Source of the DNA: CAZEHJ01 sp964512485
GTDB lineage: Bacteria; Bacteroidota; Rhodothermia; Rhodothermales; UBA10348
Direction of reading: 5' to 3'
Assembly: GCA_964512485.1 (NCBI GenBank)
Contig: CAZEHJ010000047.1
Location: 1-27,973, forward strand
DNA: 27,973 nucleotides
Part shown: piece by piece, positions 16,160-23,295 of the stretch
Numbering within the stretch: the first letter of the stretch is position 1
Layout of the letters: every line of letters starts with the position of its first letter
Notes under the pieces: generated by a model
Databases searched by the model: none
Seen by the model: only the letters and a program-made list of their open reading frames with translations
Told to the model about the DNA's origin: nothing
Position numbers and translations under genes: made by a program

Positions 16160-16996
16160 GGACGAATTTCGAAACTCTGAAAACGCCAATTCCACATTTT
16201 CCGGAAAGCTTGAATGAACAGGTCGCCAGCCGATCGAGCGCGATCGTTCGTTGGATGTGGACACAGAAGACTGAAGTAGACCGTTGATGTAATCATGAGA
16301 TTCGCCGCCCTCGATTTCGTTGGCACGGTACACTGAACGAGTAGATTCGATGACCTCTGATGCCTGAACTTGTGTTCCGTCGAAAGCGTGAAATACACCT
16401 GATGTTTCTGATTCGAGGACCCTCGCGTAGAGGGAGGCTGCGTCTCGCACGTGCACCATCGGCCAGTACACTTCGGGTACAGGTGAATCTTCCAGTTTCG
16501 CCAACGTAGCGGAAGACAGAATGTCCCAAAAATACCCTCCTTTGCTTCCATAGACGAACCCAAGGCGAATCACAGAAGCAAGATCTGACCGTTCCAGAAC
16601 AGAAACTTCTGTCTGGAATCTCCAATGTTCACTGTCGCTGAGAAGCGCTTCACCGAGTTCTCCTTCTCGTCGATCAGAAAAAAGGTTGCCCGTGTATATA
16701 AATCGACCTTGGAAGCTTTTCAGGTTCGAAACGAATGAGCTATCAAGCTCCGAGTTCTCCGAGCCTGACGGGGTGTAGTCCATCGCACAATGAACAACGG
16801 CGTCCGAATCGAACAGTCGTGTTCGATAAGCTTCGAAATCGGACAGATCGGCGAAACACCACTCCATCTGTGTCGAGTATTCAGTCCGTTCTGACTGTTT
16901 CCGAGCCAATCCCACGACTTGATGGCCTCGGGACAGTAATTCGGGAGCAACATGCCTGCCAATATATCCGGAAGCTCCAGTCAGAAATACTTTCAT
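16154..16996 (-). CDS. NAD-dependent epimerase/dehydratase family protein
   Basis: A 280-residue extended-SDR-like protein. The ATG at 16996 gives the exact Rossmann start MKVFLTGASGYIGRHV (Gly-x-x-Gly-x-x-Gly type); a longer frame to 17137 merely overlaps the upstream gene in another frame. Further signs are AVVHCAMDYT, RFIYTGNLFSD in the catalytic-strand position, and VIRLGFVYGSKGGYF with MVHVRDAASLYARVLE. The classical Tyr-x-x-x-Lys is not obvious, so activity may differ from sugar epimerases. The ATG overlaps the stop of the SRPBCC gene (ATGA), which indicates translational coupling. The stop codon lies inside the left box of the next attC-like repeat. Confidence 0.8.
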   Translation of the reverse strand: MKVFLTGASGYIGRHVAPELLSRGHQVVGLARKQSERTEYSTQMEWCFADLSDFEAYRTRLFDSDAVVHCAMDYTPSGSENSELDSSFVSNLKSFQGRFIYTGNLFSDRREGELGEALLSDSEHWRFQTEVSVLERSDLASVIRLGFVYGSKGGYFWDILSSATLAKLEDSPVPEVYWPMVHVRDAASLYARVLESETSGVFHAFDGTQVQASEVIESTRSVYRANEIEGGESHDYINGLLQSSVSTSNERSRSIGWRPVHSSFPENVELAFSEFRNSSI

Positions 16997-17397
16997 ATCA
17001 TTCCATCTCGGTTTGATTCCACCTTCTGAGCGAGGCCTTTGAGATTGCCGCCCAGAACCTTGCCCATCATCATCATCATGGTTTGCCCGAGCAGCCAACC
17101 GAGGAGACCGTATTTCACGCGATAATCCATCCCCCAAGTCACCCTCGCTATTGTAGCCGACACCGGTTCAATTGACAATTCTGCGTGTGCTTCGTGAAGA
17201 GGCATCGCCGCCATTTCTGATAGTCGGACGCCATAGCCTTTCTCGGACTCCCACGTGGTCACTTCCTCTACCACCGAGGTGCCGTCTTCAAAATGACAGC
17301 GCCTTTTCGAGCCTACACCATCTTGGCCGCTGGTTAACGCGTCAACACCCGTGACGAGCGGTGCGAACTCGTCGATGTGCATGAAGCGCCCCAACAC
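16993..17397 (-). CDS. N-terminally truncated SRPBCC family protein
   Basis: About 130-135 residues of an SRPBCC (START/polyketide-cyclase-like) fold. The sequence enters the fold at LGRFMHIDEFAPLV, where family members normally have some 20 residues first (beta-strand 1 and an Ala-Pro-x-x-x-Val-Trp helix). In-frame residues just upstream (Ser-Glu-Val) fit the lost helix before a stop closes the frame. The remainder (GVGSKRRCHF, VVEEVTTWE, RVTWGMDYRVKYGLLGWLLG) is intact up to the C-terminal helix. Possible starts are GTG 17397, TTG 17394 or ATG 17382. It lies only 25 bp after the sulfatase stop and overlaps the epimerase ATG. It may be a functional shortened gene or a remnant. Confidence 0.65.
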   Translation of the reverse strand: MLGRFMHIDEFAPLVTGVDALTSGQDGVGSKRRCHFEDGTSVVEEVTTWESEKGYGVRLSEMAAMPLHEAHAELSIEPVSATIARVTWGMDYRVKYGLLGWLLGQTMMMMMGKVLGGNLKGLAQKVESNRDGMI

Positions 17398-17422
17398 CTC
17401 CGATCATTCCTTCATCTACGCC

Positions 17423-18901
17423 TTAATCGCCCAAAAAGCGTAGGCCAGTATCTTGAGCATCACTCAACAACTGTTTCAACTGATCCACGATATCTGGGTG
17501 GGAATCAGCTTTATCGGTTGTTTCGTACGGATCCCGGTCCATGTCGTACAGCTCATACGTGACCCCTTCCAGTCCATTTCGAGGAGTCGGGATCAGCTTG
17601 ATGAGCTTCCAATTACCGCTTCGTATTGAAAAGTCGCCGCGTGATGTGTCAGCAATCAGGGCAGGGCGTTTCTCAGCGTCAGCCGTCTGACCAAACAGGG
17701 CAGACAAAACCGAATAACTGTCTTCTGCAGCGTCATCTGGCAGATCATAGTCTGAGAAAGCAGCGAAGGTGGCGACCATGTCGGTCAAGCTGATCGGCAC
17801 ATCAGATCTCTTGCCGGCTGGAATATTGTCGGGCCATCTGACAATAAATGGAACCCGGTGACCGCCTTCATAGGCAGTGTTTTTCCGCCCGCGAAAAGGC
17901 CCTGCTGAACTGTGTCCATTCGCGCCCTGCCTGGCTCCGTTATCACTTGTGAAGATCAGAATCGTGTTATCCAATACACCCTCTTCTTCCAGCGCCTCTC
18001 GAACTTCTCCTACGACCCAGTCAACAAGGGCGTTCATATCCCCTCGTGGACCGGCCCGACTCGCTCCCCGAATAAATTCAGGAGCAGTGAATGGAATGTG
18101 CGGAGCTGAGAGGCTGTAATAAAGAAAAAACGGTTGGTCGGGCTTGCTGTCTACATGATTGGAGATGAATGAAATTGCACCTTCTGTCAGTCTCATGTCT
18201 GCCTCTTCCTGCTTCCAGTCTTGGGCCATCAGTCCTTCAATTACCCCTGGCTGTTCATTCATCTCTGGCGGCGTCCTCACTGAGGGAGGCTCAAGCCATC
18301 GGTCATTTTTGATAAAGGCGTAAGGAGAATCATTGTTTGGCCCGCCCGCATTTCCAAAGAAGTAATCAAATCCAAGGTCAGTGGGTCCTCCTTCGATTGC
18401 CACACTGAAATCAACATCATTCTCGGTCATGGTGTACTGGCGCTGCCACCCGTCACTGGGCTTGGACTTGTACCACAATCCCAAATGCCACTTGCCTACG
18501 TATCCGGTTTCATATCCCTGCTCCTGCATCATTCTTCCCCATGTCAGTCTTTCAGGGGGAATTACGGGCGGATCATAGGGCATTACCAGAGAGTGACCCT
18601 TGTGCGTTCTCCAGTAAAAGCGACCAGTCATGACTCCGTATCGCGTCGGGCTGCACACGGCCGCGCCGGAATGGGCATCCATGAAAGACAACCCTTCAGC
18701 CGACAATCGATCGATATTGGGCGTGGGAATCAACGATTCGGGATTGTAGGACTCGACGTCACCCCAACCCATATCATCGGCCATAATGAATACAACGTTT
18801 GGAAGATCTATCTGCTTCTGTTGAGGCATGCAGGATTGCAACCACAATAGCGAGGTGCAGATGATCAGGTACTTCGTAAAATCTCGGGCAGATCGTTTCA
18901 T
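17423..18901 (-). CDS. lipoprotein type I sulfatase
   Basis: A 492-residue sulfatase from the ATG at 18901, chosen because a lipoprotein signal follows directly (lipobox LQSC, Cys24); the frame is open to 18982. The DD metal pair lies in FIMADDMGWGD (residues 42-43) and the formylglycine motif is C-S-P-T-R (residues 83-87). GYVGKWHLG and TSDNGARQGANGHS, which carry further metal and sulfate-binding residues, are present. Compared with the sulfatase at 6924-8357 it belongs to a different subfamily (inserts near residues 150-230, PTDLGFDYFFG). It probably acts on sulfated glycans in the periplasm. It lies within a stretch bounded by attC-like repeats, unusual cargo for a cassette array. Maturation needs an FGE encoded elsewhere. 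Confidence 0.9.
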   Translation of the reverse strand: MKRSARDFTKYLIICTSLLWLQSCMPQQKQIDLPNVVFIMADDMGWGDVESYNPESLIPTPNIDRLSAEGLSFMDAHSGAAVCSPTRYGVMTGRFYWRTHKGHSLVMPYDPPVIPPERLTWGRMMQEQGYETGYVGKWHLGLWYKSKPSDGWQRQYTMTENDVDFSVAIEGGPTDLGFDYFFGNAGGPNNDSPYAFIKNDRWLEPPSVRTPPEMNEQPGVIEGLMAQDWKQEEADMRLTEGAISFISNHVDSKPDQPFFLYYSLSAPHIPFTAPEFIRGASRAGPRGDMNALVDWVVGEVREALEEEGVLDNTILIFTSDNGARQGANGHSSAGPFRGRKNTAYEGGHRVPFIVRWPDNIPAGKRSDVPISLTDMVATFAAFSDYDLPDDAAEDSYSVLSALFGQTADAEKRPALIADTSRGDFSIRSGNWKLIKLIPTPRNGLEGVTYELYDMDRDPYETTDKADSHPDIVDQLKQLLSDAQDTGLRFLGD

Positions 18902-19018
18902 CGCGACTGTAAGGTTGTTTGCATCCTTATTGCGGTATTCAACAGCGTAATCTTCAAGTGCAGGTAGGATTTCGGAGTCCATTACGTTTGCTGGTTTTTG
19001 GTCGATCGAAGCGTCTGT

Positions 19019-19828
19019 CTAAAAAGTCACTTTCAATATTCGATTTCGACTCACAAAGCCGGCACCAAGGATTGCTTTTTGTGACGCTATATTCTCAACG
19101 GTCGTCGAACAAATGAGGTTGTGCCCCTCCGAATCTGCGTTCGCGACAAGAAGGGAAAGAATGTACGTTGCCCATTTCTTACCCCTCTTTTCAGGGTCAA
19201 CCATCACGCCAACGTCCGCAACATTTTCTTGGGTGTCACTTCTTCGATACTCACCCAAACCCAACCAGTCATTTCCTCGGCGCAGAACGAACAGTTCCTT
19301 TCTGTCAATAAGATTTTTTGAGTATCCCTGAAGCCACTGCCTCAGTTCCTCCTTGCCTCCCAAACAGGCAATTTGAAAATCAATAACACGACTTAACTCA
19401 GTAGGTTCAATCGGCTCAAAGGTCGTTCCCTCTGCTAAGTCGTGTCGAACCACAATTGTTGCCTGGAGCTCATACAGGTAGGTATGAACCGAGACGTCGA
19501 CGTGACAATCCAGACAGAGAGAAAGGAACAGCGGATCGATTGTCTGGACAATAGCTGTAGATATTGATGATTGCCCTACAATTTTTTGAAATACCTGGTG
19601 ATCAAATCTTGTATGTCCGGGCAGCAAATAAAACTGAAGAAGTGTTCCTTCGTCATTCACCACATAATAGCCACACACCTCACCATCCATTTTGATGATC
19701 CAATGAGGAGAGCTGTTGATAAATCCGACCTCCCACATTCCATCCATTGGCGCGGTCAGGCCGCGCAAATGTTGAGACTTCAGCTCTTCGATCGAGGATA
19801 AATCAACACACTCATGAAAGGAGATCAT
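19019..19828 (-). CDS. GNAT-family acetyltransferase (two-domain)
   Basis: A 269-residue protein. The C-terminal half (about residues 135-269) is a GNAT domain: the acetyl-CoA motif is VGVMVDPEKRGKKWATYIL, matching Arg-x-x-Gly-x-Gly/Ala in loose form, followed by ICSTTVENIASQKAILGAGF, the usual motif B. The N-terminal half looks like a degenerate GNAT-like fold (DGEVCGYYVVNDEG), as in two-lobed acetyltransferases. The acetyl acceptor is unknown. The ATG at 19828 lies about 30 nt past the right box of the repeat at 19858-20008, supporting the start. Its TAG stop runs into TAGACAGACGC, reminiscent of an attC left end, but no full site follows before the sulfatase. Confidence 0.75.
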   Translation of the reverse strand: MISFHECVDLSSIEELKSQHLRGLTAPMDGMWEVGFINSSPHWIIKMDGEVCGYYVVNDEGTLLQFYLLPGHTRFDHQVFQKIVGQSSISTAIVQTIDPLFLSLCLDCHVDVSVHTYLYELQATIVVRHDLAEGTTFEPIEPTELSRVIDFQIACLGGKEELRQWLQGYSKNLIDRKELFVLRRGNDWLGLGEYRRSDTQENVADVGVMVDPEKRGKKWATYILSLLVANADSEGHNLICSTTVENIASQKAILGAGFVSRNRILKVTF

Positions 19829-19857
19829 GAAAGGGAATCAGGTTAAAATTGAAGAAG

Positions 19858-20008
19858 TAAAAACGGTTGGAGGGTTCGGTACATGGCTACACCACTCCAT
19901 CCTTCGGAACCTTCGGCTCCTCGCGTGTGGCTGGCATTCGCTATCCTTCCCAAAAAGATCGGGCCGCCTCAGCCAGTCGTGAGAACCTGAAACATGCGAC
20001 TATTACGA
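19858..20008 (-). repeat. attC-like repeat, long form
   Basis: On the minus strand it starts TCGTAAT-AGTCGCATGTTTCAGG, with the gene's TAA stop inside the first box. It then has the exact 13-mer CGACTGGCTGAGG (19967-19979 on plus), and a hairpin GGAGCC-GAA-GGTTCC (19906-19920), and ends CCTCCAACC-GTTTTTA. The left half is close to the 23157 and 26207 copies and the right half to the 15136 copy. Confidence 0.6.
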
Positions 20009-20182
20009 GGACTCCATTTCAGAATCGTCTTCGTCAGCATTCTTGTCTTTCTTTTTGAGAGTTACGCTATACGCGGCTCCGAAGACAATTCCCAAAGCGA
20101 GCCCCAGGCCTACGTTGTCAAACGCGGCGCCAAAAGCTACACCAAGGGCGATTCCGACACCGACGTAGTAGTTGTCCTTCAT
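20003..20182 (-). CDS. small Gly-zipper membrane protein
   Basis: A 59-residue protein with an AGGA ribosome site 9 nt before the ATG at 20182 (a TTG three codons upstream is the alternative). It is almost entirely two Gly/Ala-rich hydrophobic segments (YYVGVGIALGVAFGAAF and NVGLGLALGIVFGAAY) with evenly spaced glycines. These are followed by a Lys stretch and an acidic tail (KNADEDDSEMESS). The pattern fits a membrane hairpin with glycine-zipper packing. No enzyme function is visible. Such tiny membrane proteins are common cargo of large integron arrays. Here the gene is flanked on both sides by long attC-like repeats, forming a cassette of about 350 bp. Confidence 0.65.
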   Translation of the reverse strand: MKDNYYVGVGIALGVAFGAAFDNVGLGLALGIVFGAAYSVTLKKKDKNADEDDSEMESS

Positions 20183-20207
20183 AAAGTTCAATCCTGTGTA
20201 GATTTCC

Positions 20208-20363
20208 GCCTGTCGACTGGCGGAATTGTTACGTTAGCGCGTCACTCCATCAGCCGAAATCTTCGACTTCTCGTGTGCGGAAAGCATCTGCTTTCCTCCC
20301 GGAAAGTAATCGTTTTCAAGCGACTCAGCTAATCGAGCCAGTCCGCAACAGGCACTTATCATG
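20208..20363 (-). repeat. attC-like repeat, long form
   Basis: On the minus strand it begins CATGATA-AGTGCCTGTTGCGG, then TAGCTGAGTCGC and CGATTACTTTCC, then a hairpin GAAGTC-GAA-GATTTC (20256-20270), and ends ATTCCGCCAGTC-GACAGGC. The right end lies in a perfect 7-bp inverted repeat TTCCGCC/GGCGGAA (20204-20225 on plus). It follows the esterase gene by about 25 bp. Confidence 0.6.
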
Positions 20364-20388
20364 GGGACAAGCGGGATAGCCTGGTTGA

Positions 20389-21639
20389 CTAATTGGAGTT
20401 CCTCGCCTCAATCACTCTGCCGAGATGCTTCTCGCTACCCAGTAGCCTGTCCGCTTGCCGAGCATGAGTTTCTGCACACTCGTAGTCTGATATCGACAGG
20501 CACACGTCTACCAACGCCGCATGAACGGCAGGACTTTGAGGGTAGTATTCAGCTGAAAGCGCCAACACGGCACGAGCCTTGTCCGGCTGTCCACTTTCTA
20601 AGGACATGAACGCCAGCATTTCGAGCAGCTCTTCTTCCAATGGTAATGGATAGCCCATGCCTTCCGATCTCGACTCGGACTGGGCCCGAATAAGATCAAC
20701 AATCTTTTCAGTGGGTGTATCGGAATTATTGTAGAGGGAAGGATTTTTGAGCTCCCAGAAATCATACAAATACACAAACGCGTCCCGCATCCCAACAAGA
20801 GGTACGGAGCCATGGATGTCATCTTCGTAAAACGCCCAATCGAAACGAAGTCCGGCAGGAGGATTCGATTCTAGTTGGCGAACGAACGACAGGGAAGATC
20901 GGATGCCCTGACTGAAAACTGTGGTGTCTGAATCCACCGTCTGTACGGTCAAGTCGTCGGAGAAGCGAATGATCTCGTTGGAAACAGATACGAAAAGACC
21001 CTTGCCTTCGAACTGCGATGTCGACAGGCTTTGAAGCGCATCACGTAGCCATTGATTTTCATCCCAATCGAGACTGGGATCCAGCGCCACGTAGTTCGTA
21101 AACAACTCCGCACGATTCAACAGTGTATTGACCGCGAAGAGCCCCCCAAATGAATGCCCAACAAGAACACGATGACCGGTGGTTGGATATTTGGCATCAA
21201 CGGCAGGAATGAGTTCGTCTGCCAAAAACGAGGTGAATCGTGCGGCTCCTCCAGACTGTTGCACGGCCATCCCATTTCGCGAATCTATCTCCGTCGGAGA
21301 CAGGTCTCGCGTCCTGTTCTCACTGTTTGAGATGGCGACCACGATCATTTCCGGGATCCGGAAGAGATTGTAATACTCTTGAACGGCCGCCAGGCCAATT
21401 AGATGAGTATCTCCGTCAAGGAGGTAAATCACCGGATATTCCCGACCTGGAATCAGCGGTTGGCCTCCCGGGAAATGAATCCAATATTCCCGGTTTTCTC
21501 CCAGAACATTGGAGTAAAGGCTGTCTTGTACGCCAATGTTAAGAAGAGTCTCTTGCGATTGGCTTGATTGAGCTGCGACAGGGCTTCGCAAAAACGTCAG
21601 CAATATTATGGCCGGCAGCAGTCTGATAGATTTGGGCAT
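20389..21639 (-). CDS. secreted esterase (enterochelin-esterase/putative-esterase family) with TPR-like tail
   Basis: A 416-residue exported alpha/beta hydrolase. The signal peptide ends near PVAAQ. The esterase domain (about residues 35-290) has YPVIYLLDGDTHL, the nucleophile elbow GHSFGG (Ser163), a DPSLDWD loop and a late catalytic His candidate in DDIHGSVP. This fits the PF00756-type putative esterases (Fes, antigen 85, IroE-like). After about residue 330 comes a helical region (LESGQPDKARAVLALSAEYYP, then ALVDVCLSISDYECAETHARQ) that looks like one or two TPR units. This combination occurs in Bacteroidota proteins of unknown substrate; a siderophore or acyl ester is plausible. The gene is followed by an attC-like repeat. 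Confidence 0.82.
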   Translation of the reverse strand: MPKSIRLLPAIILLTFLRSPVAAQSSQSQETLLNIGVQDSLYSNVLGENREYWIHFPGGQPLIPGREYPVIYLLDGDTHLIGLAAVQEYYNLFRIPEMIVVAISNSENRTRDLSPTEIDSRNGMAVQQSGGAARFTSFLADELIPAVDAKYPTTGHRVLVGHSFGGLFAVNTLLNRAELFTNYVALDPSLDWDENQWLRDALQSLSTSQFEGKGLFVSVSNEIIRFSDDLTVQTVDSDTTVFSQGIRSSLSFVRQLESNPPAGLRFDWAFYEDDIHGSVPLVGMRDAFVYLYDFWELKNPSLYNNSDTPTEKIVDLIRAQSESRSEGMGYPLPLEEELLEMLAFMSLESGQPDKARAVLALSAEYYPQSPAVHAALVDVCLSISDYECAETHARQADRLLGSEKHLGRVIEARNSN

Positions 21640-21666
21640 TGATTTAGAAATGTGAGATAGTTCTCT

Positions 21667-21771
21667 GTCAAACCGGCCTCAGAAGAAAACATTCTGTCCC
21701 GAGAGGACTCCGCCGCTTCCTGCAAGTTGCTTGTACACGTTATTGCCGGCAACTCTACTACGTGGTTGCGC
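21667..21771 (-). repeat. possible divergent attC-like site
   Basis: It lies between the small lipoprotein gene and the esterase gene. On the minus strand it starts GCGCAAC inside a perfect 5-bp hairpin (CGTGG/CCACG, 21761-21775), then GTTGCCGGCAATAACG, and ends GAGGCCG-GTTTGAC. The end boxes resemble attC boxes but the conserved centre of the other repeats is missing. Confidence 0.3.
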
Positions 21772-21779
21772 CACGAATA

Positions 21780-22151
21780 TTACCCTGAAGGAGGCCTCAG
21801 CCTAAAGAGGCCCCACTTTCCTGAATCATCAGCACATCTTCCTTCCAATATTCCCTCATCGCGATAGCTGAGACTGCACATCAGAAAGATGTTACCCTCG
21901 GGCTCCATAAAGGAGTAGGACAGGATGCGGTTTTCGAATTGAAGGTTTTCGAATGGGATCAGCCCCCCTCCCGACCCAAGCATTGAAATCTCCAACGCCC
22001 CGCTGGGGTAACTGACACGAAACTCGATCGGCGTTTTCATGTCCGGATGATTCATGGGTATCAGTTCACCCGACCAGATCCCTTCTGGAAGAGTGATTGG
22101 ACCTGAACAGCCAATCGCGGCCAACAGGACGAAAGCCAAAAGGAATCGCAT
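21780..22151 (-). CDS. small hypothetical lipoprotein
   Basis: I do not recognise this 123-residue protein. It has a short lipoprotein signal (MRFLLAFVLLAAIGC, Cys15). The mature part opens with LPEGIWSGELIP, a beta-strand motif common in small lipocalin-like or META-like bacterial lipoproteins, and continues as alternating strands (IEFRVSY, ALEISM, ILSYSFMEPEG, LMCSLSYR, ILEGRC) up to WGLFRLRP. A small beta-barrel binding or structural role is likely; no catalytic motif is seen. Two cysteines near positions 92 and 105 may form a disulfide. It lies 65 bp downstream of a small membrane-protein gene with which it may share a cassette. Confidence 0.6.
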   Translation of the reverse strand: MRFLLAFVLLAAIGCSGPITLPEGIWSGELIPMNHPDMKTPIEFRVSYPSGALEISMLGSGGGLIPFENLQFENRILSYSFMEPEGNIFLMCSLSYRDEGILEGRCADDSGKWGLFRLRPPSG

Positions 22152-22216
22152 GCGAATCTAGGTTTGAATCAGAAGTGGCACCACGATTGCTGAGCGACGC
22201 GAGAAGCTCGAATCAA

Positions 22217-22441
22217 CTACTCAGCGTCGTCAAGAAACACTCGCCCATCTTGAAATTGGAGTTTTCGCAACTTGAAGTAGGCCTTGACAGTCCCTCCAAC
22301 TCCGAAAAATATTGGAATAAGATAAAACGGTTCTTTTTCCGGAGATGTGACGTACCAATACGTCATAAGTGATGTCAATGCCGCTACCAGAATCAAGAAG
22401 CCAAGGGTGCCTGACTGAAACGGATTCCCAATTTTTTGCAT
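22217..22441 (-). CDS. small two-helix membrane protein
   Basis: A 74-residue protein from the ATG at 22441, chosen because GAGG lies 7 nt upstream; the longer frame to 22522 runs back through the attC-like repeat at 22458-22537 and is rejected. Two hydrophobic helices are visible (TLGFLILVAALTSLMTYWYV and FYLIPIFFGVGGTVKAYF), separated by a short charged loop (TSPEKEP). The soluble tail is RKLQFQDGRVFLDDAE. No family was recognised. The size, membrane nature and position just past an attC-like site are typical of integron cassette cargo. Confidence 0.55.
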   Translation of the reverse strand: MQKIGNPFQSGTLGFLILVAALTSLMTYWYVTSPEKEPFYLIPIFFGVGGTVKAYFKLRKLQFQDGRVFLDDAE

Positions 22442-22457
22442 GTTCATACCTCGGCCG

Positions 22458-22537
22458 ATCAAATGTCCAGGGGAAGAAAGTAACCGATCCAGACCAACTC
22501 GGCCAATCGGGCGAGCCGGCAACGCGCCCTCATTGTC
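22458..22537 (-). repeat. short attC-like repeat
   Basis: On the minus strand it reads GACAATG-AGGGCGCGTTGCCGGC, then CGATTGGCCGAGTTGG, then GATCGGTTACTTTC (GAAAGTAA at 22476-22483 on plus), ending near ATTTGAT. The left box directly abuts the TGA of the upstream gene. It is a shortened form (80 bp) lacking the long stem of its relatives. Confidence 0.5.
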
Positions 22538-22963
22538 TCATTCGACATTCTCGCTCGCCGCAAATGCTTTCCGTTTACCACCCAATAACGCCATGGGCAT
22601 AAGGAGGGCCAAAAAGAGCACATGGTGCCAAACCGGGACATACGGCCACGACATCAGCACCTTCAGCAACCCGAGGGCCAACAACAGAAAGCCCAGAACC
22701 AGCGGAGCTCGTTTGTTTTCTCCAGCTATCAACGCGGCCAGAAATCCGGATATGATCGCTGCTATTGAAGCGAGACCAATTTGAATGAGAAGAAGGGTAG
22801 TGTTCGCCGTGAATTGACCGCCGTCGATAATGGCTGCTTCGAACGCTTGCTGATGAGCCCCATACCACTCCGGCCCAATGGCCGCAAGAATTTGCTCGGT
22901 TCCGAACCACACTATCAACCATGCTATAAATCCGGCGAAAGCGCCGAGAACCGTTCGTATCAT
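22538..22963 (-). CDS. four-helix membrane protein of unknown function
   Basis: About 141 residues from the ATG at 22963 (a GTG at 22975 is also open). Four hydrophobic helices are clear: VLGAFAGFIAWLIVWFG, LLLIQIGLASIAAIISGFLAALIA, PLVLGFLLLALGLLKVLM and HHVLFLALLMPMALLGG. A polar loop follows helix 1 (GPEWYGAHQQAFEAAI). The layout resembles a widespread set of uncharacterised small membrane proteins beginning RT(V/I)LxxxAGF. No motif suggests transport or catalysis. A perfect 12-bp palindrome (CAAGACGTCTTG, 22973-22984) lies immediately upstream of the start. The stop abuts an attC-like repeat. Confidence 0.6.
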   Translation of the reverse strand: MIRTVLGAFAGFIAWLIVWFGTEQILAAIGPEWYGAHQQAFEAAIIDGGQFTANTTLLLIQIGLASIAAIISGFLAALIAGENKRAPLVLGFLLLALGLLKVLMSWPYVPVWHHVLFLALLMPMALLGGKRKAFAASENVE

Positions 22964-23005
22964 AGATTTCACCAAGACGTCTTGTTGAAAAAACTTTTAC
23001 GGGAA

Positions 23006-23131
23006 TCAAAATCGATCCCGATTTCCTATACCGCCAAAACGCGTGTTGACTACGTTGTTGAGAACCGAGCCGACACGATAGCGAAAATCAAAGCCGAGGC
23101 CAGCCTCGTAATATTTTTCGTTCAGGCGAAT
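23006..23131 (-). pseudogene. possible remnant of an outer-membrane-barrel gene
   Basis: In the 190-bp gap upstream of the four-helix gene, a 41-codon open stretch without a start codon encodes KYYEAGLGFDFRYRVG and a Gly/Asn-rich tail. The alternating aromatic/polar pattern resembles a C-terminal strand of a barrel protein. It is too short to be certain and could be chance. Confidence 0.2.
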
Positions 23132-23156
23132 TCAGTGGTTGAAACATATGGCTAGA

Positions 23157-23295
23157 GTAGGACGGAGGAGGATTCCCGGTACGGCAAGCACTTCGACCCC
23201 AGATAGCCGAAAGAAAGTAATCGATTCCAATCACCTCAGCCAGTCGTGCCAGCCCGCATCGAGCGCAAGTTGTATGCCCTGTGCGTGGATTAGGC
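23157..23295 (-). repeat. attC-like repeat
   Basis: On the minus strand it begins GCCTAAT (containing the GNAT gene's TAA stop), then an insertion and CAACTTGCGCTCGATGCGGGC. It carries the exact 13-mer CGACTGGCTGAGG (23234-23246 on plus) and TTACTTTC (23213-23220), and ends AATCCTCCTCC-GTCCTAC. It is one of the clearest copies. Confidence 0.6.

Noticed and set aside
16997..17137. N-terminal extension of the epimerase frame
   Set aside because: It overlaps the SRPBCC gene in another frame, and the Rossmann motif starts exactly at the ATG at 16996.
18902..18982. N-terminal extension of the second sulfatase
   Set aside because: The lipoprotein signal begins at 18901; the upstream residues are polar and would hide it.
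22442..22522. Longer start for the two-helix membrane protein
   Set aside because: The extra residues are translated attC-like repeat, and a good ribosome site precedes the ATG at 22441.
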